Of a stretch of 64,000 nt of DNA, positions 28,271-48,623 are shown piece after piece. Made by a program: the position numbers and the translations under genes. Where the stretch lies: the NCBI GenBank assembly GCA_019155185.1, contig CM032804.1, positions 8,156,492 to 8,220,491 of the forward strand, given 5' to 3'. Position 1 is the first letter of the stretch. Each line of letters opens with the position of its first letter. The notes beneath the pieces were generated by a model. The model ran no database searches. It saw only the letters and a program-made list of their open reading frames with translations, and was not told the DNA's origin. Origin of the DNA: Beaufortia kweichowensis. Taxonomy: Eukaryota > Chordata > Actinopteri > Cypriniformes > Gastromyzontidae.

Positions 28271-29865
28271 ACTTAAAAATGTTTGAAAAACTATCTAATA
28301 TCTAAAAATGTAGTTTGGCAGTGCATTTTCATGTGTATACTCAATTTCTGCTGTTTCGGTTATCAGGTTATTTTCCCCTTAATTTCCTCACCTTTAGGCG
28401 GAATTTATTTTCAGAATTTACAAATACTATTATTTTTGTTATTCACATTAACAGTGTTACATTGTTTGAAAACTTGACAGGACTGAAAAGCCATTATTTT
28501 ATTCTTTTACCTGTTTTACCCCTCCTTTTTCCAACTCAACGAAAGAAATCTTCCTGTTAACTCTTGCAGTTCCGTCTGCAGAAACAGGTAAAGTCATTTT
28601 TCGACATTACATGCTGATTTAATTAAAAGGTCTTTAGCTCGTAGGCGGTGTAAATATGAATGGGAACTGCTTGTTCACGGGACACGATGTTCTGCGAGTG
28701 ATCATCACATGACATAGGCCTAGGTCACACTTAAGTAGCCCCGTCAGTTTCAGATGTGGCTTGCTTGTTGTCAAGCAGTTTCAGCTACAGGTCCTTCACA
28801 ATTAACACGTAGGCTAAACATATTTGTACGATACAAACCGAAAAAGGTTTGACACTATTATATCATTTGCTCGGTACTCATTAATGTAACATTACATTAA
28901 GTTAAAGTCAGATTGCTTCATTTACCAAATGCTACATTTCAGATGTTAACATTAAATATCTAAAAAAAAAAACATAGCTACATGGTTTTTAACAGCGTGG
29001 TGAAAAGCGGAAAAAATACTTGAAAGGGAAGAATGGGGTTCATTCTCCTTATACCAGGAACTTAACAGACTATTGTTGTAATCTAGTTTAATGGTTTGAT
29101 TTTCTCTAACACAACGCCCGAGTGTGAAACCCACTCGAATAAAACAATATTTATTGTGAATGAAAAAGGTGAAGTAGAGGTTTGCGTCCTTACACTGCAA
29201 AAGAAGTATAAAGTCGCACATAAAACACGTTAAGTCTACTTAAGATACAATTCTGGAGGATTAGTAAAGTTTTTAGAGAATTCTGTTAAATTGTTCTGAT
29301 GACAAGTGTATTTTTGTTTTAAGCACAAACAACATCTAATAAAAATCTGTTACATTTATGTTTAAAACGAGATAAAATACCAACATGTATTTTTGTGATA
29401 AGGAGCTCATTTAAAACACGCGGAAAAGTTTAAATGGCTGTCATGAAGACACGTGGCCAGTAGGCGGCGCACGTTCACAGTCCACAATAAAACACGACGA
29501 AAAGTGACATTTTGTGTAGTCAAGTTTCTATGCATGCTTTTCACTGTATCACCTGCATACTTCATTATTTACCTTGCTGTGAGTTGCAGAAATGTTTACT
29601 TTTTTAACAAATTTTTCATATTTAAAGCAACACTAAAAATCGATTACTGTGGTCCCTATGCTTAGTTGAAATGAACCTGTGCACCTTCTGATCTCTTGCT
29701 CATGTACACATGTGTGCCCTCTCACATTCCCCCCTCCCTCCCCTGTGCACTATGTACACTCCTCCTCCCACTTGCAAACTGTAACTCTCATTCTCTCTTT
29801 TTCCCTTGTACACTTGCACATGCACAGGAGCAGATATACAAGCATACACATCAACGTCATAGACC

Positions 29866-32800
29866 ATGTCGGACTCTGAGACTGCAGCTCCTGCCGAGAC
29901 CCCTGTCCCTGCACCCTGTGTGGCCATCAAGGCAGATTTAGACAAATGGTAAGTGATTGGGCGAACGGTGGAATATAGTCCTAAACTATTAAAGCCGGGT
30001 ATGGAGTTGATTTTTTTTTGTTAAATTCTTACCCTATACAAAGCACATATATATGTATTTCCACAATAGTTTTATTGCACTTCATGAATGTTTTTAAATG
30101 AAAGATATTCGATAGAGTTATAGTATGTGATCTAAATACCACATCGTGATGGCGATCCAAAATGGTGGGTGTAGTGAGGATAAAGGTTTGCACCAGGGTC
30201 TGATCCTCTAATTCGCTTACATTTTGTACTGGTATAAAAAATTATTATAAATGGTTTCATTGGTGTCAGTCTGATGTGTGTTGACAGCAGCAGTAGGTAT
30301 AGAGGGGCCGCTCATTTAAGGGATTCTGGGCATTTCTTCAACTTCAATTCCTCCTCACGGCTGATTGGCTGTTGGGAATGTGTCTACGTCATGCTTTTCT
30401 CTTTTTTCGTTCCCTTGTTCCCTCTTTCCTCTCTCAGTCTTGCCATGTCTGTCCCTGCAGGCCTCCCCCCGACTCTGCTTAGTCACATTTCAAGGGTGCT
30501 TACACAAGAAGAAACCATTGATGTCTCTTCTGTATTAGCATCCTTTAATGATTTTATATCACGTCATCATATTTATGCCTTCTTTGATATCACTCTGGTT
30601 TTCAATATATATTAATGCACTCTTCTGACCCTTGACCTCCATTACTTATACTTAGATGTATTTTGATCCAAACCCAACACCCACCCACCCAAAAGTGCAT
30701 TTTTGCAGCCTCTGATGTTTGTAGTGTAGACAAGTTTGGGCCGCATGAGAAACCAGATAAGGTTGCACATATACCCTGACCTTTGGTGTGTGAGGGACAG
30801 ATAGGAGAAGGGTGTGGGTGTTAGAATTTACCCCAGACAGCATGTTTGAATCATTTTTAATATCCCAGTAGTCTAACTTAGACAGCTAATAACAGTTTAT
30901 TTTGACCTCTGTGTGATCATTTGAGAAGGGTCTGGCTGAAGATCTGCATTCTCAGTGCTGCTGACTAGATAAATGTTTAACATCACTAGGCTGACCAATG
31001 GTATAGCATAGATGAATAAAGACGCCTGTGTGCCATTGATCAGTCAGTGTGACATGTTCTGTACACTGGATCAAATTGCAAAATGTAAGGTACACTTAAC
31101 ACCTGGTCTAAACATGTCACAGTGGTCATCTCATTTAATGAGTTTTAGTTACAGAGTAGCAGTCATGCAGTGAATTAACTTTTCAGTTAACTTTTTATTT
31201 AATTTGACCTTATGAGCTTGAAGTGTTTCCATGTCACACTGCAGGCTCAAAACTCTAGTTATGGCTGAAGTGTATGTATAACTCAATATGCAGAAGGTCT
31301 ACATCAGCTGTGACTAAACATTAACTACTCACAGACACTCAATATATAGACATTTTGTCCTATTTGTCCTTCCAAGTATGATAATGAGACACAAACTTTC
31401 TTTTAGTTTTTGACACTTTTTGCCTATTTTGGCAAAAATATCTCTTGTTTGTTGGCATGTCTGTTCTTTGGGTGTTTGTAATGTATTTTTGCAGTTTTTT
31501 ACAGAAGCTGCCCTCAGGGTACGTACATTCTCAAATGTTGGGTTATTTTTTATCCCAAGTTAATTTTTTATTATAAGTCAAATTAACCTTAAAAATATCC
31601 ATCTTGTAAATATCCAACCATGGGTTGAAGTGACCCAACACTTTCGGCTAAAAACAATCCAGCATAGGGTAATGTATACTGTTGGGTTTGTCCCTGTTTA
31701 ACCCAACCATGGGTTGAAAATAATCAAGCATTTCTTTAGAGTGTAGTATTACTCAGTCTTTTAATAAACAAACAACATGATAAGATGGGTTATAACTTTA
31801 AAAATCTACAGAATCCTAATTACTGGATTTTAAGCAAATTGACCTTTTAGCACATTGATGAAGTTAAACTGACTCATCTGACTTCTTCCACACATATAAA
31901 ATCAATTTTATATCTTTTGAACATCACAATAATCAAAGAATCTTTCGAAGAGGTTTTTGTATCCATTTGTGTTTAATATCAGAGCACTCTTGGGCCGTGC
32001 CCTCTTTCCTTTTGCATTATATATGTGAAGGCTTGGCCTTCATGTGAATTATTTAGTCTAAATTTGGGGATGATGATCATCATTTGTCTATTACCTTTTG
32101 TTGTCATTTTATTTTTGCATCAAATTATAATATATGACCCTAATTAAAATACAATTAAACATATCAGTGTCTTGTTTCACCTAATGCACTTCCACAAGGA
32201 CACTTCAATATAAAAAGTGTCAGTGTCCTCAGGCGGAACGCCCATGTTATTTCCCTATTTACTTTAATATTTTATAGTTGAATTTATTCTAATCATGACA
32301 TTTCATTACAATAAACATAAAAGTAGAAAGATTTATAAATAAATGTTAATCTTACTGTAATTTATAAAAAATATCTAAAATGAAAAAAATGTAAAAAGAC
32401 TTTTTCAAGTGTTTTTGCTGACAGTTATCAGGGTAATAAACTAAAAAATGGATCAATTTAGTCTCAAGTGGTACTAAAACAGTACACTTACGAATATAGC
32501 AATACTAGTAATTACTAAAATGGTATACCTAAAAATATATATTTGACCTTTACTTAAGTATACTTAATATAGTGAGCTAGATTTTTTGTCAGGGTGATTA
32601 GTTTTTTTTTGTTGACAAGAATTGGTTTCACAATGGATCCCCCTCCTCCATGCATGTCTTTCCTCTGAACTATTAAAATGGCTGCCTATGAAGAGGAAAT
32701 GCCCTTGGCAAGTGCTGTGCCCCCATCTCACCCACTACATCCTTCATCACGTGGTTTATTACAACCACGATGCACAAACCTCTTTATATTTAAATTGACC

Positions 32801-33712
32801 AGCTGTGTGTTACATCACCGCTCACTGAAGAGAGAAAGCATGATTATGTCAGTGCATGAGATGCAGCAGATGATATGTGGGGGAGGGAGAGACAGAGACT
32901 GCTTTCTAAATGGGGGAGGAGCTATTTTCATCTTAGGTCACGACATCATCCTCTTCCATCAGTGGTCATGCCTCTTATCCATTACCTGCCTGCAGCAGCT
33001 GCTTGGTTGCCTGGTCACGTGATTCAGAGCCCATGTTCACAAGGATTATCTCTCTCTCTTTCTGCGTCTCTTTTTATCCCATTCTTGCTGTGATTCCAAC
33101 CCTCGCTTTCGCTCCATCACTCTAATGCAGTGTGTCAGTGTCTGCTGCAGAGAGATTCACACAGACTCGCTAACACAAACACATGCATAATGTTTGATAC
33201 AATCCTAGTAGAACAGAGCCTGTCATGAGTTCACTTATTAAACAGTCAGTGAATATACTGTATGATGTAGCAAAAACTGCACTAGCAAAAACCCAAGAGA
33301 GATTTGACACACAACTAAATGTTCTTAAAGGGATAGTTCACACAAAATAAAAAATTATTTAGTTAGTTATTTACCCTTATTTATCTCTTCTGTGGAACAC
33401 AAAATAAGAGATTTTGAGAAATGTCTTTCTCAGTGGACATTTTATCATATTTAAATATTTTCCCCAAAAAGTCAGATTTCATCTTGTGTGCATCAGAGCT
33501 GCAAGTCTTATAATTTTGTATTGGTATGTTTTATTTTTAAATAATCTGCCAAACAAATCGGAGATTTGGAATATGTACAGTATGTGTGCTGGAGAAATAC
33601 AGTAACTGTCTGTTCTGTGTGCTGTAGTGTAAAGGAAAACGGGAAGGAAGCGTGTAAGGAGCTGATGGAGGCGTTTGCTGCCTGTTTGAAGAGCAATGCT
33701 GAAGCGTCATGA
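29866..33712 (+). CDS. COX17-like twin-CX9C (CHCH) microprotein, 55 aa
   Basis: Two coding exons, 29866-29948 and 33628-33712, joined across a 3.7 kb GT-AG intron that splits a Cys codon (TG|T), for 168 nt. The protein opens MSDSETAAPAETPVPAPC and ends KSNAEAS. Cysteine spacing is C-X9-C-X8-C-X9-C, the exact pattern of COX17, and the second half (CVKENGKEAC, then KELMEAFAAC) resembles it closely. Twin-CX9C proteins are imported by MIA40/CHCHD4 into the mitochondrial intermembrane space and fold as a helical hairpin with two disulfides. The adjacent Cys-Cys pair that binds Cu(I) in COX17 is missing (Pro-Ala-Pro before the first Cys), so copper delivery is doubtful. A likely 3'UTR intron (33734-33985) and poly(A) signal follow. 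I cannot name an orthologue. Confidence 0.68.
31530..31745. repeat. MITE-like repeat with TGGGTT/AACCCA palindromes
   Basis: Contains repeated ttgggtt, acccaac and aacccaaccatgggttgaa motifs, characteristic of a short non-autonomous DNA transposon family abundant in cyprinid genomes. It lies in the intron of the COX17-like gene. Boundaries are approximate. Confidence 0.55.
32227..32400 (+). repeat. Direct repeat copy 2
   Basis: Second copy of the sequence at 28055-28270, same orientation, in the intron of the COX17-like gene. Confidence 0.6.
33327..33440. repeat. MITE fragment (GGGATAGTTCA...TTCTGTGGAACACA type)
   Basis: Begins aaagggatagttcacaca and carries cttctgtggaacacaaaa and gagaaatgtctt, the hallmark order of a very common teleost non-autonomous DNA element. 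Related pieces lie at 49568-49800 and 61052-61160. Confidence 0.7.
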
Positions 33713-34255
33713 GGAGCTCAACATGCAGGAAAAGTAATAAACATCCTCCTGCTCTCTTTATTACATGTTACTTAGCTGGTGTGCCAGGATTGACATTATT
33801 TTATTTCATTTTTAAATGTGACAACAAGTGGCCACAGTGTACCACAGAGTGGACTTATTGTTGTGAATATTTTAGTTAGATTGTGTTTGCGTAATTTTTT
33901 ACCAATTCATTTATAGATTCTAATATCAATAACTTTGAATTTTGTAGTTGTCATCATGCTTGTTTTCTTTATTTATTTTTACCAGAGGTTTACTGCACTG
34001 AGTCCTCCACCTTCCCAGCATTCCCTAAAGCTCATGGCACTGGACTGACTCGAACAGGGTTTGGCAACAGAGACCATTTGCGTGTCTCTTTCCTTCTCTA
34101 CCCCTGTGTGAAGCTTAAATGGATTCCTCCAACCACCAATCTACCCTCCTCTTTTATGACTGATTGTATTGATCTGGTCTGTAGACAGTTTGGGAGATGT
34201 AAATTATGTGTCTCAGATGCTTACCCAATGAAATAAAGATTTTAAACTGGTTCAT
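33713..34255 (+). other. 3'UTR, 3'UTR intron and poly(A) signal of the COX17-like gene
   Basis: After the stop, a possible donor (aaa|gtaata, 33734) and acceptor (accag|agg, 33985/33986) define a 252-nt intron in the 3'UTR. The final exon contains AATAAA at 34232-34237. Confidence 0.5.
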
Positions 34256-37200
34256 CATTTGTAATTTACTTTATTGTGTCATGTTGTTTGTGTTAAATGT
34301 CCTGGTTTTAAGTAAAGTGAGATAAAACGTAGACATAGAGGTTATCTGTCCTTGCGTAATCTTTATACTTTAATTTAAACACTTCTTAGCAGATCCTATC
34401 TTACCACAGAGACCCTACGTTTTTATATACAAATTAGTGTAAACTTGTAAACGTTAAGGTGGTGGATTTTAAGTAAGGATTATGTGGGACTTAGTAATGG
34501 GTTTAGGTGAACTTTGCAAGATTAAGCCTTTAAATGTCACTAATACTCTAAACTCCTCACCTCAACTCATTAGAAGCAAACACGCTTACTCAAATCCCCA
34601 AACGAACTTATCCCATCAGCCAATCAATCAAGAACTTAAGCTTCTGCTTGAGATGATCTATTAGCAAACTTGGAAGCTAGAGGTGTGAAGACTTGTTTTG
34701 TAATACCAAAAAATGTCCTTAGGGTTTGGAGAATGCTTACAAATGCAAACAAGTCTGGTTGGGTGTTGTAAAATACCAGAAATGCACACTTATAAAAAAG
34801 GCAAATGCCCTGTCATGCCAGTCTCTATTTGGCTTGCATAAACAGGTGTGAGAAAATCTTTTAAAAGTATGTGGATATCTCCACAATAGATTATCACGGT
34901 ATTAGATCTGTATTTACTAAAAGTCAATATTAAAAGTTAAATTTGTCATATGATTTCTTACTTTCTCCAAAGAAATAAAAACTGCAAAAAGTATGAAAAG
35001 CTGTGTGGATATCTTTATTATAACCTTCATATATTAATAAAGTTAATATGGAAACATGGCATGAACACGAACACAGATTTTATCACACACATATCAGCAC
35101 ATTCTTTAACATCACCCAAAGTGATGGTGTGCACAGATTAGGAATAAGGTATAACCAATACTCATCCGTCATATCAATGACATTTGACATTGCCGTTTGA
35201 CATTGACAGGCACCATGTGAGGGAGGTTATAAAAGTATTTAGTTTGTTGTGTTGGTTTGTTGGAGTTAAAGTAAAGGCAGAAATCAGCTCTGTCTGCTGA
35301 TCTCGATGAGATAACACAAAAATAAGACCCACAGCACTCTTGTCAGCATCTCTCAGCAACCTTACACAATATTAAATTTATAGCAAGTTAAGTTCCTCTC
35401 TCAGTTAAGCAAAATATATTTTTTTAAATTAAAGCTTGTTTCTTGTAAAATGCCCCCTGCTGTCTGAAAACAATAATGCCACAGGCAATAGGAGTAAGAG
35501 ACAACCCACATGTTTAGATCAAATTAGATCAAGAAATAATATATACTGTTTAAAAAAGAAATATAAATTCAGTACTATATTTGATTTAAAGATTATTGCA
35601 TCCAGTCATTTATTTCTTTCGTTATTTTCCTTGTATTACATTTATTTTTGCAGTTTAAGCTCTAGAATAATAACGCCTCTCTTTGCTTTACAATAACTAG
35701 AGTATACTGCTGCCATCTTGTGTTCAAACACCATATTGCAAGGATGGAGCAATCACTTTGGGATAAAATAAAACAGGTACCCTTAGTCATTTTGACTTTT
35801 ACATTTCTTTCTTTATGACACACTTCTTTTATTATACACTTATATATTACTGTTGTTCTAGCTATCAGTTAAAGATAGTCAAACATTTCGTGCAAGGTGG
35901 ACAGTCCATATCAATTAATATTATGAAAACAAATGATTTGACCATCAATACTCTTAATATTTAAATATACGATATACACGTTGTCACTCAAGCATTTGAC
36001 TGGCATTGCTCAATATCAATAATGTACTGAATGAGCTCAATAATGTGAGGGACGTGTTCTCGGGCGGAAATGGGGGTGGGGGTATGACGAGCATGTTCGA
36101 TGGGAATCGCGTAAGGGAGGGGACGCATTCACCGCAGAACCCGGATGCTGATGCTGCTCGTGTCGGATAGGGAGAAGGAATACAGAGAGCTAGAAAACAG
36201 AGGCCCGACTGACAGAGGGAGCGAAATTCTGCGGAACTGAATCTGGATCGTACAGCAACAGGACCGAAGCCGAGCAAGCGAACTGTATCACGAAAACGAG
36301 ATTGAAAGGATGACCGCACGCGCGGTAGCCGAGGCGACGGGAGGAGAGAGAGAAGATGCTGTGATATGCACATAGCCAGCGCGAGAGGGAGGGAGAGAGC
36401 AAGGGAGGGAGGGGGAGAGGAGTCTCCTACGCTAGTTAAAGATGCTTGTTTTTTGACCAGGAATGTCTTCTTTACAAATAAAGCGAAGGATTTCTGCACC
36501 AACGCTATAGCTTACAATAGTGCAATGTACACTCGGGGACGCGCACGGTGGATTCAGCGGTGGATGTGACTCAAGACACCGGAGCTTTCCTTCTCGAAAG
36601 GGTGGCTGTTTTCTCCCTGACAATTCTCCTGTATTTCCGGATGTGAGGCCTGGGATATATCGTAGTTTATCGCAGGCACGGGACGCTCATCTTTCGCATC
36701 CACAATTTGATTCAAATAGGACAAAACGCTTAATGCAGCACAGCTTTGAAGCCTCGTTGACAAATGAAGGAAAAACTGCATTTAGACGGCAGCAAAAATG
36801 TATAAATGTGTCATAAAGCAGATGTTCGGTTGTTTCGCAGGATGGATATGGTTAAGTTTTTAATAAATAGGTCACTTCCAGTTTGACAAATCCGGTAGCT
36901 ACATGATTATCTTTTTACAGATAGGATACCGGCGAAAATGAACTGATGACTTCATCTGATGTCTAATATTCTTGTCTTTAGCTGTCATAAATACTACTAC
37001 TAATATCGTTAATAATACAAATAATCAGTTTGTTGTTTTTCTAAAGCTATTACTAAAACGCTGTTTAGAGTTAGTGATATAGTATCGGCCCATACACTGA
37101 CAGATCTAGTGTTCCTTCATCATTCTTCCAATACATATCCCAGGTCGTTTAAATCGCAATAACAGCTGTAGTTTTAGGATATATTCTCGGCTGGATACAT

Positions 37201-37443
37201 AGACTTGTTGTTTTATTTTTATATTTTCAAACGGAAAATGTTACGGATGCATTTCGATCAACTTTAAGGAGACGGCAGATGTTTGGGAGTAGGCCACGGC
37301 ATTGACATCACGCCTCAGCATCCCTGTGTCATCGCTCACCGTCTGTGATGTCTGTACGGCGGTGCTGTTATGTGAACAGGACAGATTTGAAAACACACTG
37401 ATTTTACCCTTTGTATTGTGACATCAAATCGCATTTGAACGAA
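34256..37443. other. Intergenic region and brsk1 promoter/5'UTR
   Basis: 34256-35990 is AT-rich with nothing recognisable. From about 36030 the composition changes to GC- and GA-rich with CpGs (gagagg/gggagg runs near 36385-36420), typical of a CpG-island promoter and long 5'UTR for brsk1. Short ORFs here on either strand (172 aa minus, 98 aa plus) lack family support; the plus ones could be upstream ORFs in the brsk1 leader. The true start site and any 5'UTR splicing are not visible. Confidence 0.45.
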
Positions 37444-45041
<7,598 letters not shown>

Positions 45042-48000
45042 GTAAACTATTTAGAAGCGCTGTAGAGCGGGTGTGGACAAGCTCCGCCCCCTGATTTCCC
45101 CAGACACGACTTCCTCATAGACCATCTGCACAGTAAATCAAAACAGGTATACTCAGCCCCGGTTCTCACATCACTAGTGGAAATCTTGAGGTCCAACTGC
45201 AACAGTAGGAGGGTCAGGAGTCAATCCTCATGGAAGTATTTTTACTCCTTGCCTGTAACAAATGCAAATAATCACCCGTAGAACAAGAACACCACCAGAG
45301 ATGATGACATCACTTATCCTTTCTAGAAGCAAAGGATTTCACAACAAGATTTACTGCTCAATGAATACCCCAGCTAGAAATCATTTCATGCAGCAACACT
45401 TCAAACAAGGAGTTTGACGTCCATTGTCCAGTGAATTACATAGCAACAATTATACCTGCAGCCAATGGGACAGGAAAGAATGTCTCCCAAACTTTATATT
45501 CATCATCATCATTATTACTATCATTATCATAAGCAATGGTCCATGTGAAAATCACAGTATCACAATGAGCTTTAGGTGGGTAAAAGATAAAAAGAACAGA
45601 AAAAAAGTTTCCAAAAATGGAAAAAATAACTTGGAGCACAAAAAAGTATCTTGTCAAGCAAAGGATATAGGGATGTATTCGAAATGGGAATTAGAGTAGG
45701 AATATACAATTTGTGACCCCAAAACACTCCTATGACAGTCCTATGTGGCTATACCTTAGCTGAGGTAAACCCACATTATGCCTCCTATCTGAGAAAATAG
45801 TGCGATGTGAAGTGTTGAAGATGTGGGCTACTTTAAACACTATTCAATCAAACATGTGTTGTAGATCCTGAACTTTGTGATATGTTTGTAGATCCAGAAA
45901 TGTGTGACAAAATCAGCCAGTGACCAAAATGCAGTGGAGAGCCGCCCACTGCAAGTTACTGTCTGCTGTTCTGAGAAAAATTGGTTTGTTGTTGGTGATT
46001 GCAGTTTCAGAGAATCTCAAATCCACTTTCCCGCTCAGTAAGTAGAGCACAGGGGGTAAAAAGGCATGCAAACTTCCTATGACATGTTCATAAAGAGATC
46101 GAACAAGAGGAACAAATTAGCCAGAGTCTCTTGTGCTTTAGAGAGAAGCAAGGAGAGGATAAAGAAACTTAAAAGCCCTCACCCTCTCCTCATGTGATGC
46201 TTGGTAGAACGTTCAAAATGAATAGAAGTCAAAAGATCGTCATGGTTTCCTCTTTTATATTTGTATTATATTTTTGAGCTGAGGTGTGTAATGTTTGCCA
46301 TCAACAAAAAAATGAATGTCAAAAACAATGATAAGATTTTATTTATTTATTTATTTATTTATTTGCTCTTTGTTTTAGATTAGATGGATAAAAGAGTGTT
46401 CAGGTTGAAGTCAAATTGACTGGGGTGGATTGATAATGCCACAATTTAGAACATTTGTTTCCAAATATTTTATAACAATGCTGCAAAATGTCCTTTTAAA
46501 ATCCCTTCCATCAACATTTTCCCATCTCATTTTCATTTCATTTTGAAAAAAAGCTAATTCACAAAGGAGGAAACTGGAGAACGACTTTGAGAGATATGAC
46601 GTCTCCCATGGAATGGAATACATTTCAAAACCCTCCAGGATGTATAATGTAGACTGAAACGAACCTTTTGAAATCAGAGGAACAAACTGAGGAAAGACAG
46701 GAGTTTTCCAGCCCTCTGTGTTCACTTTCCAACTTCGAGAATGTTACCCAGACAAGAGCCCAAAGTTTCGGACTCGTGTGTACCAGGCCAGCCCTTTGTA
46801 CTAAACGCGAGCAGTATTCTCTCTTTTTCACACATGTACACACACAGAGACACAAATTACTGTTGATGAGAAGACTCTCTTTCTCAAAACTCGTAATATA
46901 AAACAAAATGAATGATAACTGGACTTTGAACCTGGAATGCACTGTCCTAAAAAGAGAATTGTATTGAAACAAAAAGTTGTCCCTGTCCTTGCCCACCCTC
47001 TTGAATTGATGAGTCTTAAGTGCATATTCAGAATCAGCGGAGCTTTTTAGCTCTTTACATTTTAGTTTAGGTTGAGAATGATCCTGAATATACACTTAAA
47101 AGCTCTCGTCCAATGATCCTCTGCCCTGTAGCCCGGAATCTAATTGCAACGCTCCTTTCTCCCACCCTCTTGGTCCTCTCTTTTCCTGATGTGAGGAGCA
47201 CTAAATGCAAAGCAAGGTTCTGCTCTGGTCCTCCCTCTGCCACTCTCTCATAACCATGACATATACTCCCCAAACATAGACAGCCGGTAAGAATTGCATA
47301 AGGATAGACATATATACTTCCGCTTTGGACTGTTTTGTCATCAAGTTCCTGAATTGTTTAAATGATTTTGAATAGCACATTCAGTATATTTCACTAGATG
47401 AAAAAGTCAATCTGTTTTGAACCGTTGAATGTTTAGGAGCATTGTTCGTTAGTTATAATAAGGGTTAGTTCCTTATTTTAGTACACTCCAAATGCCTTAA
47501 ATCCAAATATACAAAATGGTTAGCATGTGCACTCTCAAACATGCTCAGGGTCACGGTCGGACCCCCTCATTTGCAAATGCCCAAGAGGCAGAGGAAACGC
47601 CAGAGCAAAACCCTAAAGATGTTCTATGTTCAATGATGTTAATTCTCAGGCAGGGTACGTCTGGGAGTGTGCAAATACAGACTGTCTGGACACCAGCTTT
47701 GAGTGAATGTGAAATACACTCCACATACTTTCTCTGTGTTCATGACACTGTCCTGATCTGTGTTCTTACCTGGATGTGTCTAACTCTACTCCCTTTCACA
47801 TTATGCACTGAATGAAATTCTGGTTTTGTTAAACGCATTTTCCTCGAAACTCATACACCACACGTACACATTTCATATGTATCCTTAGTCTTCACTTATT
47901 TACCATACATTATATACCTCGTCCTAATCCCACTCCCAGTCATAGAATTATACTTTAGTCCAACCCCTTCCCTCTTCTATCATTATATACATATGCCCTG

Positions 48001-48325
48001 CCTGTCCCCAATGTATGCTCATCCCCAATCTCTGTTCATTGTAAACAGAAAATATTACTCATATTCTCATTCTTTATCCATTCAATATTCACCTGATGAT
48101 TATTGATTATCTTTGTCGTCATTACTGATTACTCCTCTTAAGATTGTAAAGCTGTACTCTTTCTTCCCCATCGCGCACAGTAGGAACTTTTTTCATAAGA
48201 AATGCAAGTCATTCAATTGGAGGGAAAAAATAATGACGAGAAAATAAATGTCTGTGTTATAATAAAAAATGAAAGTGCACTATTATTATTGCCTGTGATA
48301 AAGAACAATAAACAATACAAAACAT
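45042..48325 (+). other. brsk1: Long brsk1 3'UTR
   Basis: About 3.3 kb with no coding exon before the cpt1c promoter. AATAAA hexamers lie near 48243 and at 48307-48312. A TTTA-rich stretch (46339-46363) resembles an AU-rich element. Length is inferred from the absence of strong earlier signals. Confidence 0.5.
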
Positions 48326-48491
48326 GTTTCTGTGCAACTCTATTCTTCAATTACAGGTTTTCTTTCTTTTTAGAACCAGATTAAAATGTTAGAATTTTTC
48401 AGTACCATCTTTATTTAATAATAAATATGACATTTTGTTTTAGAAGATGATTGTTCATGTGACACCTGGACGTCTCTACCGCGGTGTTGTG

Positions 48492-48512
48492 TGACGTCAT
48501 CACGTATATAAA
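48492..48512 (+). promoter_or_regulatory. cpt1c: cpt1c core promoter: full CRE plus TATA box
   Basis: A palindromic cAMP response element TGACGTCA at 48492-48499 is followed five bases later by TATATAAA at 48505-48512. A transcription start near 48537 would open a non-coding exon 1 that ends at the donor cacag|gtaagc (exon end 48623). Confidence 0.7.
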
Positions 48513-48536
48513 CAGACGGCGGTGAGTTTACGCACA

Positions 48537-48623
48537 TTAAACAGGTATGTGTTGATCGGGCGGTGCGCGACAAATTTACATCAGGGTCAGGAAAGTTTGA
48601 CGAAAAACCATTTGAGTTCACAG
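48537..48623 (+). other. cpt1c: Non-coding exon 1 of cpt1c
   Basis: Bounded 3' by a strong donor (gtaagc from 48624) that pairs with the acceptor tgtacag at 50098, seven bases before the start codon. The 5' end is inferred from the TATA box. Confidence 0.6.

Larger units (their letters stand above)
27260..29865. other. Intergenic region between prl and the COX17-like gene
   Basis: The first part is the prl upstream region. The rest is AT-rich with a dispersed fish repeat at 27735-27810, one copy of a roughly 200-bp direct repeat (28055-28270), and a C/T-rich stretch before the COX17-like start codon. No other supported coding exon was found. A short acceptor-exon-donor-like stretch near 28569-28588 may be a non-coding exon, but this is unsupported. 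Confidence 0.4.

Noticed and set aside
29941..29951. Trp after DLDK in the COX17-like exon 1
   Set aside because: It comes from reading TGG through the splice site; splicing makes TG|T, Cys, which completes the CX9C motif.
32678..33022. 114-aa plus-strand ORF MAAYEEEMPLAS in the COX17-like intron
   Set aside because: No flanking splice logic, no family resemblance, ends in simple C/T-rich sequence.
35984..36502. 172-aa minus-strand ORF rich in Ser/Pro/Leu upstream of brsk1
   Set aside because: It is the mirror of a GA-rich CpG leader; no domain, no splice support, and composition explains the open frame.
36520..36816. 98-aa ORF starting MQCTLGDAHGG upstream of brsk1
   Set aside because: Lies in the likely 5'UTR without domain or splice support; at most an upstream ORF.
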